This document shows positions 51,362 through 61,037 of a DNA stretch of 64,000 bases, piece by piece (position 1 is the stretch's first letter; each line of letters starts with the position of its first letter). Below the pieces are notes generated by a model. The model was given only the letters and a program-made list of their open reading frames with translations. It was not told where the DNA came from and did not search any database. This stretch comes from Verrucomicrobiia bacterium DG1235. GTDB taxonomy: Bacteria; Verrucomicrobiota; Verrucomicrobiia; Opitutales; Opitutaceae. The position numbers and the translations under genes were made by a program. Where the stretch lies: contig DS990592.1 of assembly GCA_000155695.1 (NCBI GenBank), forward strand, positions 62,001 through 126,000. The letters are read 5' to 3'.

Positions 51362-54300
51362 ATGTCATTCTACCAAGAACCTACCCTATCCACGGCCTTG
51401 AGTCGTGTATCGCGAGCGGCGCTGAGATGCGTGCCGCTTTTTCTGTTGTCGTTCGCAATGATTGCGACCGGTTTCGCTCAATCAACTGGCTCGATTACTG
51501 GTAAAGTTAAGAACCTGTCTAATGGAAGGCTTCTCTACAATGCTCGCGTGACGATAGAAGAAACAGGCCAAAATACGCAGACCGACGAATACGGGGTCTA
51601 CCGTTTCTCGAACGTTGAGACGGGAACTTACACGATCAAAGCGTCCTTCGTAGGTTTGAGGGGCAAGTCGATTCAGGTAACGGTCGATTCCGGTGTGAGT
51701 ACCAATGGCGACATTTTACTCGTGTCTAATCGTCTCGAAGCTGACCTCGATGACGAAGAAGTCTTTGAGCTTGAGGCTTTCGAAGTCGATGGCAGTGGCA
51801 CTTACGACAGCAACGCAATTGCTCTGAACGAGCAGCGCAACTCGGATAACCTCATTTCCGTGCAGCATGCGGAAGCGTTCGGAGAAATCGCCGAAGGCAA
51901 TATTGGCGAGTACTTGAAAAATCTCCCTGGCGTTTCGGTCAATTACGTGGCTGCTGACGTTCGTTCGATCAAGCTCCGCGGCATGGCTCCTGGCTTCACG
52001 CAAGTTACCGTCGACGGTTCGCAGATGGCGAGCGCGGGTTCCGGCAATAAGATTCGTTCGTTCGAGCTGGAGCAGGTTTCGCTCGCTAACGTCGAGCAGT
52101 TGGAAGTGTCAAAACTTCCGACTCCAGCAATGCCCGCGAATGCGATTGGCGGTTCCGTGAATCTAGTGAGCAAGAACGCTTTTACGGCGGGCGAGCGCAA
52201 GCTCAGCTACAAGGTCTCTTTGAATATGAACGATCAGGAAAGCTCGCTTGGCAAGTCGCCAGGTTGGCCTGCAGATGTAGAGCGCAGCAAGGTCCTTCCA
52301 GGTGTTGAGCTCAACTACTCTGATGTATTCATGGATGAGCGTCTGGGCTTCAACATGACCTACAAGCAGTCGAACATGTTTAATGTTCAGCAGCGTTTCC
52401 GCTGGAGAGAGTGGGACTTGTCCCCGCAAGGCGGTTCAGGTGATGCGGACGATGTTTACTTCCTTCGCCTAGAAGCGCAGGACGGACCAAAGAAAACTTC
52501 TCGCGAATCATTCTCTACGAACGTGGATTTCAAGGTTAATGAAAACACGACTTTCTCTTTCCGAGGACAGGCCAACACCTACGACTCAACATTCTTCAAC
52601 CGTAATCGCAGCTGGAGAATCAGCGCGGAGGATGATTTGTCAGATATCGGTTTGAATGGCTCTACGGATGACTTGAGCAATGCCGGCTACACGGCGGGCG
52701 GAAATCGCGGCCTTGGATTTGGCGGTTCGTTCCGTTCCAAGTACGGAAGCACGATTCACCTTGATTTTGGCATGAAGCATTATGTCAACGATTGGGCGAT
52801 CGACTATGGCTATACAAGTTCCGTCGCTACCAATCACTATGGTGACAACGATCGTGGCTTCTTGGAAACTTGGGAAGCTGGCTACCGTGGCGATGCAGAG
52901 TACATTGTGTTTGATCAGACGATGGGTGACCAATTCGCTTTTTCCGACGTCAAGGTGTACGACGAGGACGGAAACCTTCTTCCGGATCGTGGATTTGCGC
53001 TCGGAGACTACGAACTGCGCCGCACTCGCGAGCGTCCCAAGGAATCGGTAGATCGGATAGACGGACTGCGCTTCAATGCCCGTCGTAATTTCAGCATCGG
53101 CGAAAACCAAGGTTGGTTCCAGTTCGGTGGACGTACTTCTCGCCAGGAACGTGAAGGCTATCAGTTAGAGCTTCGTTACGAATACGATGGCTACAACACC
53201 GACGGTGAGCGTATCTGGTTTAGCGACATCAAGGATGACGTGTACTCAGGAAGGTCTCCAGGATTTGGATACGAGAATTGGGATTGGGCGAGCATCGCTC
53301 AAATTCATACCATCTATAATTCTGATCGTAGCGTTTGGGATCTGGACGAAGGTCGAGCTGTCGATCGTACAATCGGAACTTGGTTCGAGCTGCAAGAGAA
53401 CATAGATGCGATTTACGGCATGGCTAAAATCGAGATGCTGGATAACAAGCTAGGAATCTTGGGCGGTGTGCGAATTGAAGAAACTTCAGTGAACGGACTT
53501 GTGCCGCTTTCGGGCAGTTCCCAGAACTACGTTCTTAGCCCGACTGATTTCAATTTCGAAACCTTGTCTGTACAATCGGACTATAGAACATCTCACCCAA
53601 GTCTTCATATCACTTACGATGCTACGGAAAATCTCGTTCTCCGTTTGAGCTACGCAAAGACTATTGGGCGTCCTGATTTTGGGGACATGTTTGGACCAAC
53701 AGTTATCCGCGAGCCGGATCCAACAGACGAGGATGCTACAGAAGGTTATATTGAAACGACCAATCCTGGTCTCCTTCCAAGAAAGTCGGACAATATCGAC
53801 TTGACCGCAGAATACTACTACGGCGACACCGGCGTACTGTCTGTATCACTCTTTCAGAATGATATGACGAATTATATTCTGAGCGAAGAACGCGATGTTG
53901 TTGCAACTGATGTTCAGACATTCGGTCTTCCGTCATATGTCTTCGGTGGAGCTGATCAGTACCGCATCGATACTACCTACAATGCAGGTAATGCGAAGGT
54001 TGAGGGTGTGGAACTCAGATGGGATCAGGATCTCAATTTCGATGCTCTGCCAGCGTTGCTTCGTGGTTCTAGCATTTATGCTAACGGCACGTTCCTGTCG
54101 ACGACTGGTGATTTCGGAAACGACTTCCAGGATTTCGCAAAGACTTCGATCAACTACGGTTACCTCTTCGACTATGGACCAGTAGACTTCAAGTTCCGCT
54201 GGAACGTCCGTGGCGATGAGATTGGCGGAAGCTCGCGTGGCTATACTCTCGAAGGCGAATCGGGAGATGCTTTCTTGTATCGTGAACGCCGCCTCGCACT

Positions 54301-54487
54301 GGACTTCGACTTCGGTTACAAGTTCAACGACAAAGCTAAGCTCTTCGTGAATGCTCGTAATCTCAACGATGCGCCGCATCGCCAAGGCTACTACGTTCCC
54401 GGCACTGACGGAAACCGTACACTCATCCTCGAGCGCGAAGAGCGATTCGGAGTTCAGTGGACTGTGGGCGTGAAGGGCGAATTCTAG
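51362..54487 (+). CDS. TonB-dependent receptor, pectin locus
   Basis: Outer-membrane beta-barrel receptor of 1041 residues starting at ATG 51362 (MSFYQEPTLSTALSRVSRA), with a signal peptide ending near residue 40 (MIATGFAQ). An N-terminal carboxypeptidase-regulatory-like domain (about 43-122: GSITGKVKNLSNGRLLYNARVTIEE, then DEYGVYRFSNVETGTYTIK) is followed by a TonB-box-like EEVFELEAFEV (132-142), the plug domain (about 160-290, with LKNLPGVSVNY, IKLRGMAPGFTQVTVDG, NAIGGSVNLVSK) and the barrel, ending in aromatic GVKGEF. It imports oligosaccharides by TonB-ExbBD energy. The gene starts the plus-strand series of the pectin locus. No SusD-like gene follows. Base composition matches its neighbours. 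Confidence 0.9.
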   Translation: MSFYQEPTLSTALSRVSRAALRCVPLFLLSFAMIATGFAQSTGSITGKVKNLSNGRLLYNARVTIEETGQNTQTDEYGVYRFSNVETGTYTIKASFVGLRGKSIQVTVDSGVSTNGDILLVSNRLEADLDDEEVFELEAFEVDGSGTYDSNAIALNEQRNSDNLISVQHAEAFGEIAEGNIGEYLKNLPGVSVNYVAADVRSIKLRGMAPGFTQVTVDGSQMASAGSGNKIRSFELEQVSLANVEQLEVSKLPTPAMPANAIGGSVNLVSKNAFTAGERKLSYKVSLNMNDQESSLGKSPGWPADVERSKVLPGVELNYSDVFMDERLGFNMTYKQSNMFNVQQRFRWREWDLSPQGGSGDADDVYFLRLEAQDGPKKTSRESFSTNVDFKVNENTTFSFRGQANTYDSTFFNRNRSWRISAEDDLSDIGLNGSTDDLSNAGYTAGGNRGLGFGGSFRSKYGSTIHLDFGMKHYVNDWAIDYGYTSSVATNHYGDNDRGFLETWEAGYRGDAEYIVFDQTMGDQFAFSDVKVYDEDGNLLPDRGFALGDYELRRTRERPKESVDRIDGLRFNARRNFSIGENQGWFQFGGRTSRQEREGYQLELRYEYDGYNTDGERIWFSDIKDDVYSGRSPGFGYENWDWASIAQIHTIYNSDRSVWDLDEGRAVDRTIGTWFELQENIDAIYGMAKIEMLDNKLGILGGVRIEETSVNGLVPLSGSSQNYVLSPTDFNFETLSVQSDYRTSHPSLHITYDATENLVLRLSYAKTIGRPDFGDMFGPTVIREPDPTDEDATEGYIETTNPGLLPRKSDNIDLTAEYYYGDTGVLSVSLFQNDMTNYILSEERDVVATDVQTFGLPSYVFGGADQYRIDTTYNAGNAKVEGVELRWDQDLNFDALPALLRGSSIYANGTFLSTTGDFGNDFQDFAKTSINYGYLFDYGPVDFKFRWNVRGDEIGGSSRGYTLEGESGDAFLYRERRLALDFDFGYKFNDKAKLFVNARNLNDAPHRQGYYVPGTDGNRTLILEREERFGVQWTVGVKGEF

Positions 54488-54545
54488 TTAACACCGCGAT
54501 TATTGCACTGGGTAGTGATTAATAAAATACACGGTTAGACATTTG

Positions 54546-54574
54546 ACGCGGGAGAGGTTTTGCTTCTCCCGCGT
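54546..54574 (+). other. Strong hairpin between receptor gene and kduI
   Basis: ACGCGGGAGA (54546-54555) pairs perfectly with TCTCCCGCGT (54565-54574), 9-base loop. It is followed by TCATCTAATC, not by a T-run, so it is not a canonical terminator. It may stabilise or attenuate the transcript, giving different levels of receptor and downstream enzymes. Confidence 0.55.
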
Positions 54575-54590
54575 TCATCTAATCAAGACA

Positions 54591-55436
54591 ATGAAAGAAA
54601 CAATCACCACAGTTCTACATGCTTCGGATCCGAAAAGTACCCGAAGATTCAATTCAAGCGATCTGATCGCTAGCTACACCGTTAAGGACCTCTTTAAGGC
54701 TGGAGAGTTGAATCTCGCCTATTGGGAGGTGGATCGGACCGCCATCGGAGGCGCGATCCCAACGGAAACCAGCTTGAAACTAGGAGGATCCAAGTTTCTC
54801 GCTACTGAATTTTTTTGTGATCGCCGCGAGCTCGGCGTGATCAACCTCGGCGGGCAGGGCACTGTCAGCGTCGATGGAGATGATTTTGCGCTTGGACCGA
54901 AGGACGCCCTTTATGTGGGCAGGGGTTCGCGGGAAGTCAGTTTCTCCAGCGCGGATGCTTCGTCGCCTGCAGTTTTTTATCTTCTTAGCTATCCGGCTCA
55001 CGCCGAGCATCCGACTATGGTCGTTAAGGCGGCGGATATTGAGCCGCTGGAGCTTGGCACGCCAGAAGAAGCGAACGAGCGGAGTTTGTACAAGATGATT
55101 TGTCCGGGCGTGGTGGAGAGCTGCCAGCTGGTTATGGGATTCACTGTTCTCAAGCCTGGCAGCGTCTGGAACACCATGCCGCCGCACACGCACGCGCGTC
55201 GCTCGGAGGTGTATCTCTATTTCGACGTTCCTGAAGATAAGGCTGTCATGCACTTCATGGGCGAGCCGGATGAGACGCGTCATCTGGTGATGCGGAATCT
55301 CGAGGCGGCGCTTTCTCCTAACTGGTCGATCCACTGTGGCGCGGGCATAGGGAATTATTCCTTTGTCTGGGGCATGGGTGGCGAGAACCAGGATTTTACT
55401 GATATGGACCACCTGCAGGTTTCAAATTTGCGATGA
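54591..55436 (+). CDS. kduI: 5-dehydro-4-deoxy-D-glucuronate isomerase
   Basis: Isomerises the keto sugar from unsaturated uronates to 3-deoxy-D-glycero-2,5-hexodiulosonate, an early step in pectin-monomer catabolism. It has 281 residues from ATG 54591 (MKETITTVLHASDPKSTRRF). The metal-binding motif MPPHTHARRSEVYLYFDVPE and the C-terminal HLVMRNLEAALSPNWSIHCGAGIGNYSFVWGMGGENQ are diagnostic for KduI. The next enzyme, KduD, is not in the window. It is downstream of the TonB receptor. Confidence 0.95.
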   Translation: MKETITTVLHASDPKSTRRFNSSDLIASYTVKDLFKAGELNLAYWEVDRTAIGGAIPTETSLKLGGSKFLATEFFCDRRELGVINLGGQGTVSVDGDDFALGPKDALYVGRGSREVSFSSADASSPAVFYLLSYPAHAEHPTMVVKAADIEPLELGTPEEANERSLYKMICPGVVESCQLVMGFTVLKPGSVWNTMPPHTHARRSEVYLYFDVPEDKAVMHFMGEPDETRHLVMRNLEAALSPNWSIHCGAGIGNYSFVWGMGGENQDFTDMDHLQVSNLR

Positions 55437-55517
55437 TGTAAATCGACTTGCTCGGTACTAAGGGGTTGGTGCCGGGCAGGTCGTCTATCGATTTTTTTCT
55501 CATTTTCCCTTTTGCTT

Positions 55518-57938
55518 ATGAAAGTCTCTTTAGCCCTAGTTTTAGCTTCTAGCTTCACGCTTATCGGTTGCTCCCGAGTGGATCCGCTTGCTCGCCTAGA
55601 AGTCGCGAATTCAACAGAATATGCTCGTGCGGATGAGGTCGTGAATCTTCGTCTTATCGATTTGGGCCTGGAGTTGGGCGATGCTTCTACGGAGAGTATC
55701 GAGGCTTACGCTGGCAAAGAGGCAGTTCCTGCTCAGGCTTGGGATCGCAGTGGTGATGGGATTGCGGATACCTTGAGTCTGCTTCTTGATTTCGAGGCCG
55801 CGGAAAGGAAGAGCCTGCGGCTCGAGTTGGGAGACGGCGGGGCAAAGTCGACTTTCCCGCGTCGGACGAATGCGGAGATTTCTCGCAAGTTTGGCGGCGA
55901 GTGGAATCGTCGCGTTTACGAAGGTGGAGAGTTTTCGAATGTCCAGTCGCTGGAGACACCTCCTGAGCATACGGATCATTCCTTTTACATCCGGTACGAA
56001 GGCCCAGGTTGGGAAAGCGACAAGGTCGGGTATCGTTTTTATCTGGATTGGCGAAATGGCTTCGATATTTTTGGAAAGCTAACTGATGAGCTGGTATTGG
56101 GCGATGTGGGGCAAGATGGATTTGATTCGTACCATGAGCCCGCGGAGTGGGGGATGGATATTCTCAAGGTCGGGCCGTCTCTTGGCTCTGGTGGATACGG
56201 ACTTTGGGTAGACGGAAAGGCGGAGCGAATCTCGAAGACTGATAAGTTGAGCTGCGAGATTCTCGAAAACGGTCCGGTCCTCAGCCAGTTTAAGGCGACT
56301 TACCATGGCTGGGAGGGAACTGGTCAAGCTAAGATGGATCTTGTAGCAGATCTTTCAATACACGCAGGAAGTCGTCTGACTTGGGTGCGTCTTCATCCGT
56401 CCGATACGGCTGGCAATCTTTGCGCGGGTCTCGTGAAGCACGAAGATGCGGAGCTGATCAAGGGTGACACGGATATTACTGGTGAAGCGTTCACGTATCT
56501 AGCGACTTGGGGAAAGCAATCTCTTGACGGAAGCGACCTGGGGATGGCGATTCTCTTGCGCAAGAAGGATCTCGATAAGTTCGCCGAGGATGAGTTCAAC
56601 GAAATCGCGGTATTCGAAAAGCGGATAAAAGGAGTGGAGTACGCGTTTCTCGCAGCTTGGTCTCAGGAGCCGGGAGGGATTAAGACAAAGGACGAATTTA
56701 TTTCCTATTTGGATGAAACCGCAGAGCGCCTTACGATCACACCACGTGTCGACGTGTATTCGAAGATGGATACGGAAGAAAAGTCCGGTGCTCTTGATTC
56801 TGAAAAAGCTCTTTATTGGACCAAGCGCATGGGTGACTCGATTCTCAAGCGTCGCGGCGAGACGCTAGCCCTAGGCGGCTATGATCCTGAAGCGGAGCGC
56901 ATGGCGAGGTGGACTTATACGACTGGGCTCATATCCAAGGCGGTTCACGACTTGGGTAAGGCGACGGGGGAGGAGAGTTATACTGATTGGGCGGAATCTG
57001 TGATTTCCTCTTATGTAGAGGAAGATGGTTCGGTGAAGACCTATACCTATGACACGTTTAACATAGATCAGATCAATTCCGGGAAGATGTTGTTGGAACT
57101 TCATGCGATGACCGGCGAAGATCGCTATCGCGTCGCCGCGTCTCTGCTTCGCAAGCAGCTTGTCGAGCATCCGCGCACGAAGAACGGAGCTTTCTGGCAT
57201 AAGAAGCGTTATCCGTGGCAGGTCTGGCTCGATGGCGTCTACATGGGCATCCCTTTTATGGTCGGCTATGAAATGGCTTTCAACGATGGGAAGAACCTAG
57301 AGGAGGCTGTGCATGAGTTTCTCGTATGCGAGGAGCAACTACGCGACCCAGAGACTGGTTTGTATTGGCATGCTTGGGACGAGTCTCGGCAAATGAATTG
57401 GGCGGATCCGGAGACGGGGCGATCCAAGTATTTCTGGGGTCGCGGGCTAGGCTGGTATGCGATGGCTCTGGTGGATACGCTGGAAATGTTGCCTGAAGAT
57501 TCGCATGAGGCAGCGGAGTTGCGTCGCTTGTTGAACGATTTGGCGGCAGCTTTGGTGAAGGTGCAGGACACTGAGAAGGGAGTTTGGTATCAGATTCTCG
57601 ATCGACCGGAAGCGGCCGGAAATTATCGGGAGTCGTCGGCCTCGAGCATGTTTACGTATATGTTGGCGAAGGGCGTGAACCACGGTTGGCTTGACGCAGC
57701 TGTGTATAAGGCGCCAGCTGAGCGGGCGTTTGCCGGAATGCTGAAGGAGTTTGTGCGTGTGCACGCTGATGGGACTACGAGCTTGAGTCATATCTGCCGC
57801 GTGGCGGGGCTTGGGTTCGGTCGGGACGGAAGCTACAAGTATTATATGAGCGAGCCGGTGGCTGAGAATGATCCCAAGGGGATCGGTCCGTTTTTGATGG
57901 CGGGGCTGCAGGTTTCGAAGTTGTTAGAGGAGAATTAG
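55518..57938 (+). CDS. DUF4861-GH105 fusion lipoprotein (unsaturated rhamnogalacturonyl hydrolase)
   Basis: An 806-residue lipoprotein starting at ATG 55518: MKVSLALVLASSFTLIGCS with lipobox LIGC, Cys18. Residues about 25-400 match DUF4861 (opening LEVANSTEYARADEVVNLRL, then AQAWDRSGDGIADTLSLLLDFEAAE, DSYHEPAEWGMDILKVGPSLGSGGYGLW). Residues about 430-806 are a GH105/GH88-type (alpha/alpha)6 barrel: GDSILKRRGETLAL, ARWTYTTGL, VWLDGVYMGIPFMVGY (the Asp in this stretch is the family catalytic residue), FWGRGLGWYAMALVDTLEMLP and SSASSMFTYMLAKG. GH105 enzymes hydrate and cleave the unsaturated uronate left by lyases. Fusion of the two domains suggests periplasmic or surface use on rhamnogalacturonan-type oligomers (inference). 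Confidence 0.88.
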   Translation: MKVSLALVLASSFTLIGCSRVDPLARLEVANSTEYARADEVVNLRLIDLGLELGDASTESIEAYAGKEAVPAQAWDRSGDGIADTLSLLLDFEAAERKSLRLELGDGGAKSTFPRRTNAEISRKFGGEWNRRVYEGGEFSNVQSLETPPEHTDHSFYIRYEGPGWESDKVGYRFYLDWRNGFDIFGKLTDELVLGDVGQDGFDSYHEPAEWGMDILKVGPSLGSGGYGLWVDGKAERISKTDKLSCEILENGPVLSQFKATYHGWEGTGQAKMDLVADLSIHAGSRLTWVRLHPSDTAGNLCAGLVKHEDAELIKGDTDITGEAFTYLATWGKQSLDGSDLGMAILLRKKDLDKFAEDEFNEIAVFEKRIKGVEYAFLAAWSQEPGGIKTKDEFISYLDETAERLTITPRVDVYSKMDTEEKSGALDSEKALYWTKRMGDSILKRRGETLALGGYDPEAERMARWTYTTGLISKAVHDLGKATGEESYTDWAESVISSYVEEDGSVKTYTYDTFNIDQINSGKMLLELHAMTGEDRYRVAASLLRKQLVEHPRTKNGAFWHKKRYPWQVWLDGVYMGIPFMVGYEMAFNDGKNLEEAVHEFLVCEEQLRDPETGLYWHAWDESRQMNWADPETGRSKYFWGRGLGWYAMALVDTLEMLPEDSHEAAELRRLLNDLAAALVKVQDTEKGVWYQILDRPEAAGNYRESSASSMFTYMLAKGVNHGWLDAAVYKAPAERAFAGMLKEFVRVHADGTTSLSHICRVAGLGFGRDGSYKYYMSEPVAENDPKGIGPFLMAGLQVSKLLEEN

Positions 57939-59372
57939 ATGATGTTGAATTTTCAGATGAAAAGATGGATTGGGGCGGCGTCGTTTGCGGCTGTTGCTTT
58001 GGTGAATTCTGCGGTAGCGGCTGAGTCGCCTGCGGTATCGCAGGAGGAGGCTTACGAGTGGCTGGTTGCCGATGAGATTCTCGAGCGCATTCAGGCTCCG
58101 GTCTTTCCGGAGGTTGTGTATGATATTCGCGAATACGGAGCGGAGGAAGGTGTTGTTGGCGGAGCGGGCGACGCGATTGCGAAGGCGATCGAAGCGTGCA
58201 ATGCTGGTGGCGGCGGCACGGTACTGGTGCCAGCGGGAACGTACCACACAGGTCCGGTTCATCTGTTGAGCAATGTGAATTTGCATGTTGCGGAGGGGGC
58301 GACGCTGAAGTTTAGCACTGAGGCGAAGGACTACCTGCCGGCTGTTTTCACGCGGTGGGAAGGCGTGGAGTGTTATAATTATTCTCCGCTGATTTATGCG
58401 TTCGAACAGACGAATATCGCGGTGACGGGAAAGGGGACTTTGGACGGTCAGGCCAGTTTGGACAATTGGCTCGACTGGAATGTGAAGTCAGCCCCCGGTG
58501 GATCGAAGCAAATTCCCGCTCGTAATCGATTGATTGAATACGGAGCGAAGGGAACTCCGGTCGACGAGCGAGTGTTTGGCGAAGGGGACTTTCTGCGTCC
58601 GAATTTCCTGCAGCCGTATCGTTGCGATAATGTGTTGATCGAGGATGTTACGATTATCAATTCCCCGATGTGGGAGATTCATCCGGTGCTGTCGCGCAAT
58701 GTGACGGTACGCGGCGTGACGGTGGTCAGCCACGGATCCAATAACGACGGCTGTAATCCGGAGAGCAGCAAGGATGTTTTGATCGAAAACTGCGTTTTCG
58801 ATACCGGGGACGATTGCATAGCGATCAAGTCCGGCCGCAACAACGACGGACGCCGCGTCAACGTGCCCTCTGAGAACATCATCGTGCGAAACTGCAAAAT
58901 GAAGGACGGCCACGGCGGGGTGGTGATCGGAAGCGAAATTTCTGGCGGCGTGCGAAACGTGTTCGTGGAAAACTGTGAAATGAGCAGCCCGAATCTCGAC
59001 CGCGCCTTGCGGATCAAGACGAATTCGATTCGAGGCGGTTTGATTGAGAATGTATTCGTGCGCGACGTGGAAGTCGGCGTGGTGAAGGATTCCGTGATCA
59101 AGGTTAACTTTTTGTACGAAGAGGGGGATGCTGGCGATTTCGCTCCAGTGGTTCGGAATGTGGTGGTGCGTCGCTTGACGAGCCGCGAAAGCAAGTACGC
59201 CCTGTTTCTCAAGGGTTACGAGCATACGCCAATCACTGGCATTCGTCTGATTGATTGTCAGTTCGAGGGTGTGCAAAGGCCGAGCGTGTTGCTCAATGTG
59301 CGTGGCTTGCAGCTCGACAATGTTCGCATGAACAGCGGAGCTAAGACGGATCTTTGGGGGAATCCGCTGTGA
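57939..59372 (+). CDS. Polygalacturonase (GH28)
   Basis: Glycoside hydrolase family 28, 477 residues, exported: signal peptide MMLNFQMKRWIGAASFAAVALVNSAVAA. The right-handed parallel beta-helix signatures are clear: VYDIREYGAEEGVVGG, catalytic NNDGCNPES and DTGDDCIAIKSG (Asp pairs), GHGGVVIGSEISGGV, and RALRIKTNS. It hydrolyses alpha-1,4-galacturonosyl bonds in polygalacturonate or oligogalacturonides. The ATG abuts the GH105 stop codon with no gap, so the two are coupled. Confidence 0.93.
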   Translation: MMLNFQMKRWIGAASFAAVALVNSAVAAESPAVSQEEAYEWLVADEILERIQAPVFPEVVYDIREYGAEEGVVGGAGDAIAKAIEACNAGGGGTVLVPAGTYHTGPVHLLSNVNLHVAEGATLKFSTEAKDYLPAVFTRWEGVECYNYSPLIYAFEQTNIAVTGKGTLDGQASLDNWLDWNVKSAPGGSKQIPARNRLIEYGAKGTPVDERVFGEGDFLRPNFLQPYRCDNVLIEDVTIINSPMWEIHPVLSRNVTVRGVTVVSHGSNNDGCNPESSKDVLIENCVFDTGDDCIAIKSGRNNDGRRVNVPSENIIVRNCKMKDGHGGVVIGSEISGGVRNVFVENCEMSSPNLDRALRIKTNSIRGGLIENVFVRDVEVGVVKDSVIKVNFLYEEGDAGDFAPVVRNVVVRRLTSRESKYALFLKGYEHTPITGIRLIDCQFEGVQRPSVLLNVRGLQLDNVRMNSGAKTDLWGNPL

Positions 59373-59386
59373 ATTTCGGCTTTGCG

Positions 59387-59398
59387 TGAAACGTTGAA
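59387..59398. promoter_or_regulatory. Candidate LacI-type operator upstream of TRAP genes
   Basis: TGAAACGTTGAA, an imperfect palindrome around the CG centre typical of LacI/GalR-family sites, about 84 bases before the DctP start. A LacI-type gene lies at 62.3 kb in the same locus. Short and unverified. Confidence 0.3.
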
Positions 59399-59481
59399 TT
59401 AGAAATTGTTAGTTTGAAGTTACTCAGCTCAGCTAGGTCTGCTAAGGCTGCTCTCCCTTTAATTACCCACTTTTGATCTAA

Positions 59482-60495
59482 ATGGATAAAAAACCCCTCT
59501 CATTTTTCGCGGTAGGCCTCATGGTCGGCATACTTGCGAGCGCCACTGTATTTTCGTTTTTAAGTTCACGGAAAGGCGATGTCGGCTCTGGCGGTCGCGT
59601 TTTGAAACTCGCCCACAGCCTCGATACGACACATCCGGTGCATCTCGGAATGGTGAGGATGCAGGAGCTGCTGGCGGAGGTGTCCGGCGGAAAGCTGTCC
59701 ATCGATATTTATCCGAGCGGTGTATTGGGATCTGAAGTACAGTGCATCGAGCAATTGCAGGCCGGCGTGCTCGCCATGTCGAAGACTTCGACGGCGGCCA
59801 TGGAGAGCTTCATCCCTGAGCTAGGCGTATTCGGCGTGCCATACATTTTTAAGACGGAGGAAAGCTTCTGGGAGATTCTTGGAGGCGAGATCGGCCGAGA
59901 CCTTCTTACGGTCGGAGAGAAGACAGGGCTCCGCGGTCTGTGTTACTACGACGCGGGGAGCCGCAACTTTTATAGTACGGAAAAGCCGATTCGCAGCCCG
60001 AAGGATCTTCAGGGAATGAAGATTCGCGTGCAGAACAGCCGCATGGCGATCGCCATGATTGAAGCGATGGGTGGGTCTCCAACACCTATTGCCTGGGGAG
60101 AGCTTTACTCGGCTCTCGCTCAAGGCGTGGTGGATGGAGCGGAGAACAATCCGCCGAGCTTCGAAACGAGTCGCCACTACGAGGTGAGCAAGTACTTCAC
60201 TCCCGACGCGCATACTCGCGTGCCCGACCTGCTGATGATTAGCACGAAGGTATGGGCGTCGCTCGACGCTCAGGAAAAGGCTTGGGTGCAGCAGGCGGCG
60301 GACGAGTCTTCGTTGTTCCAGAGGGAGCTTTGGGCGAAGAAGACGAAGGAGTCGCTCGCCGCGGTGCAGGCGGCAGGCGTGGAGATTGTGGATTGCGATC
60401 CCTCCGAGTTTCAGAAGGCGTGCGCGAAAATCGGGGACAGCTTGGCAGGTACGCCGGTTGCTCCATGGCTCGCGAAAATCCTAGCCGTTCAATAG
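59482..60495 (+). CDS. dctP: TRAP transporter substrate-binding protein (DctP family)
   Basis: Periplasmic binding protein of 337 residues with an N-terminal hydrophobic segment (about 7-28: LSFFAVGLMVGILASATVFSFLS) that serves as signal or anchor; no lipobox. DctP features: LKLAHSLDTTHPVHLGM, LLAEVSGGKLSIDIYPSGVLGSEVQCIEQLQAGVLAMSKTSTA, the conserved GMKIRVQNSRMAIAMIEAMGGSPTPIAWGELYSALAQGVVDGAENN and YFTPDAHTRVPDLLMISTKVW. It delivers the ligand to the DctQM permease. Uronate or hexuronate ligand is inferred from the locus. Confidence 0.92.
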   Translation: MDKKPLSFFAVGLMVGILASATVFSFLSSRKGDVGSGGRVLKLAHSLDTTHPVHLGMVRMQELLAEVSGGKLSIDIYPSGVLGSEVQCIEQLQAGVLAMSKTSTAAMESFIPELGVFGVPYIFKTEESFWEILGGEIGRDLLTVGEKTGLRGLCYYDAGSRNFYSTEKPIRSPKDLQGMKIRVQNSRMAIAMIEAMGGSPTPIAWGELYSALAQGVVDGAENNPPSFETSRHYEVSKYFTPDAHTRVPDLLMISTKVWASLDAQEKAWVQQAADESSLFQRELWAKKTKESLAAVQAAGVEIVDCDPSEFQKACAKIGDSLAGTPVAPWLAKILAVQ

Positions 60496-60497
60496 CG

Positions 60498-61037
60498 ATG
60501 CCTGAATCCAAAAATCAACTACTAGAGCGAGCCGTGACTGTGCGAGTGGCTCTGACCAAGGTGCTGCAGTGGATCGTAATCATTTTGATGGCCCTGCTGG
60601 TGCTCGACGTGATTTGGGGAGTCTTTTCTCGGTATGCTCTCGGGCAGCAGGCGAAGTGGAGCGAGGAGCTCGCGCGGCTTTTGCTGGTTTGGGTGGCTCT
60701 GTTCGGGGCGAGCGTCGCCTTCGGCATGAAGGCTCACCTTGGCTTGGACTACTTTGCGGAAAAGCTTCATCCGGAAGCTGGCAAGCTGAACGGTGTGATC
60801 GGCGCTCTTATTTCGCTGACGTTCGCAGTTGTCGTTTTTCTTTTTGGCGGATGGGTCTTGATGCAGAAGACGATTGATTCGGGCCAGACCATGGTCGCCC
60901 TGCCGATTGCAATGTGGTGGAAGTACGCGGCCTTGCCGGTTAGCGGAATCTTCATGGTGTTTTTTCTGGTGGAGCAACTGATCGAGAGCTTATTGGCTCC
61001 GTCCGATAGGGCTTCGGAAAAGGAGGAGGCGAAATGA
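60498..61037 (+). CDS. dctQ: TRAP transporter small permease (DctQ family)
   Basis: A 179-residue membrane protein with four helices, at about 25-45, 55-75, 90-115 and 130-155. The family signature is ALLVLDVIWGVFSRYALGQQAKWSEELARLLLVWVALFGASVAFGMKAHLGLDYF. The start is ATG 60498, 3 bases after the dctP stop; an in-frame upstream ATG at 60465 would overlap dctP. Its stop overlaps the dctM start (ATGA). Confidence 0.92.
   Translation: MPESKNQLLERAVTVRVALTKVLQWIVIILMALLVLDVIWGVFSRYALGQQAKWSEELARLLLVWVALFGASVAFGMKAHLGLDYFAEKLHPEAGKLNGVIGALISLTFAVVVFLFGGWVLMQKTIDSGQTMVALPIAMWWKYAALPVSGIFMVFFLVEQLIESLLAPSDRASEKEEAK

Noticed and set aside
60252-60497. N-terminal extension of DctQ into dctP
   Set aside because: The frame is open, but the extra segment has no membrane or family features and overlaps the whole 3' part of dctP; the ATG at 60498 is well placed.
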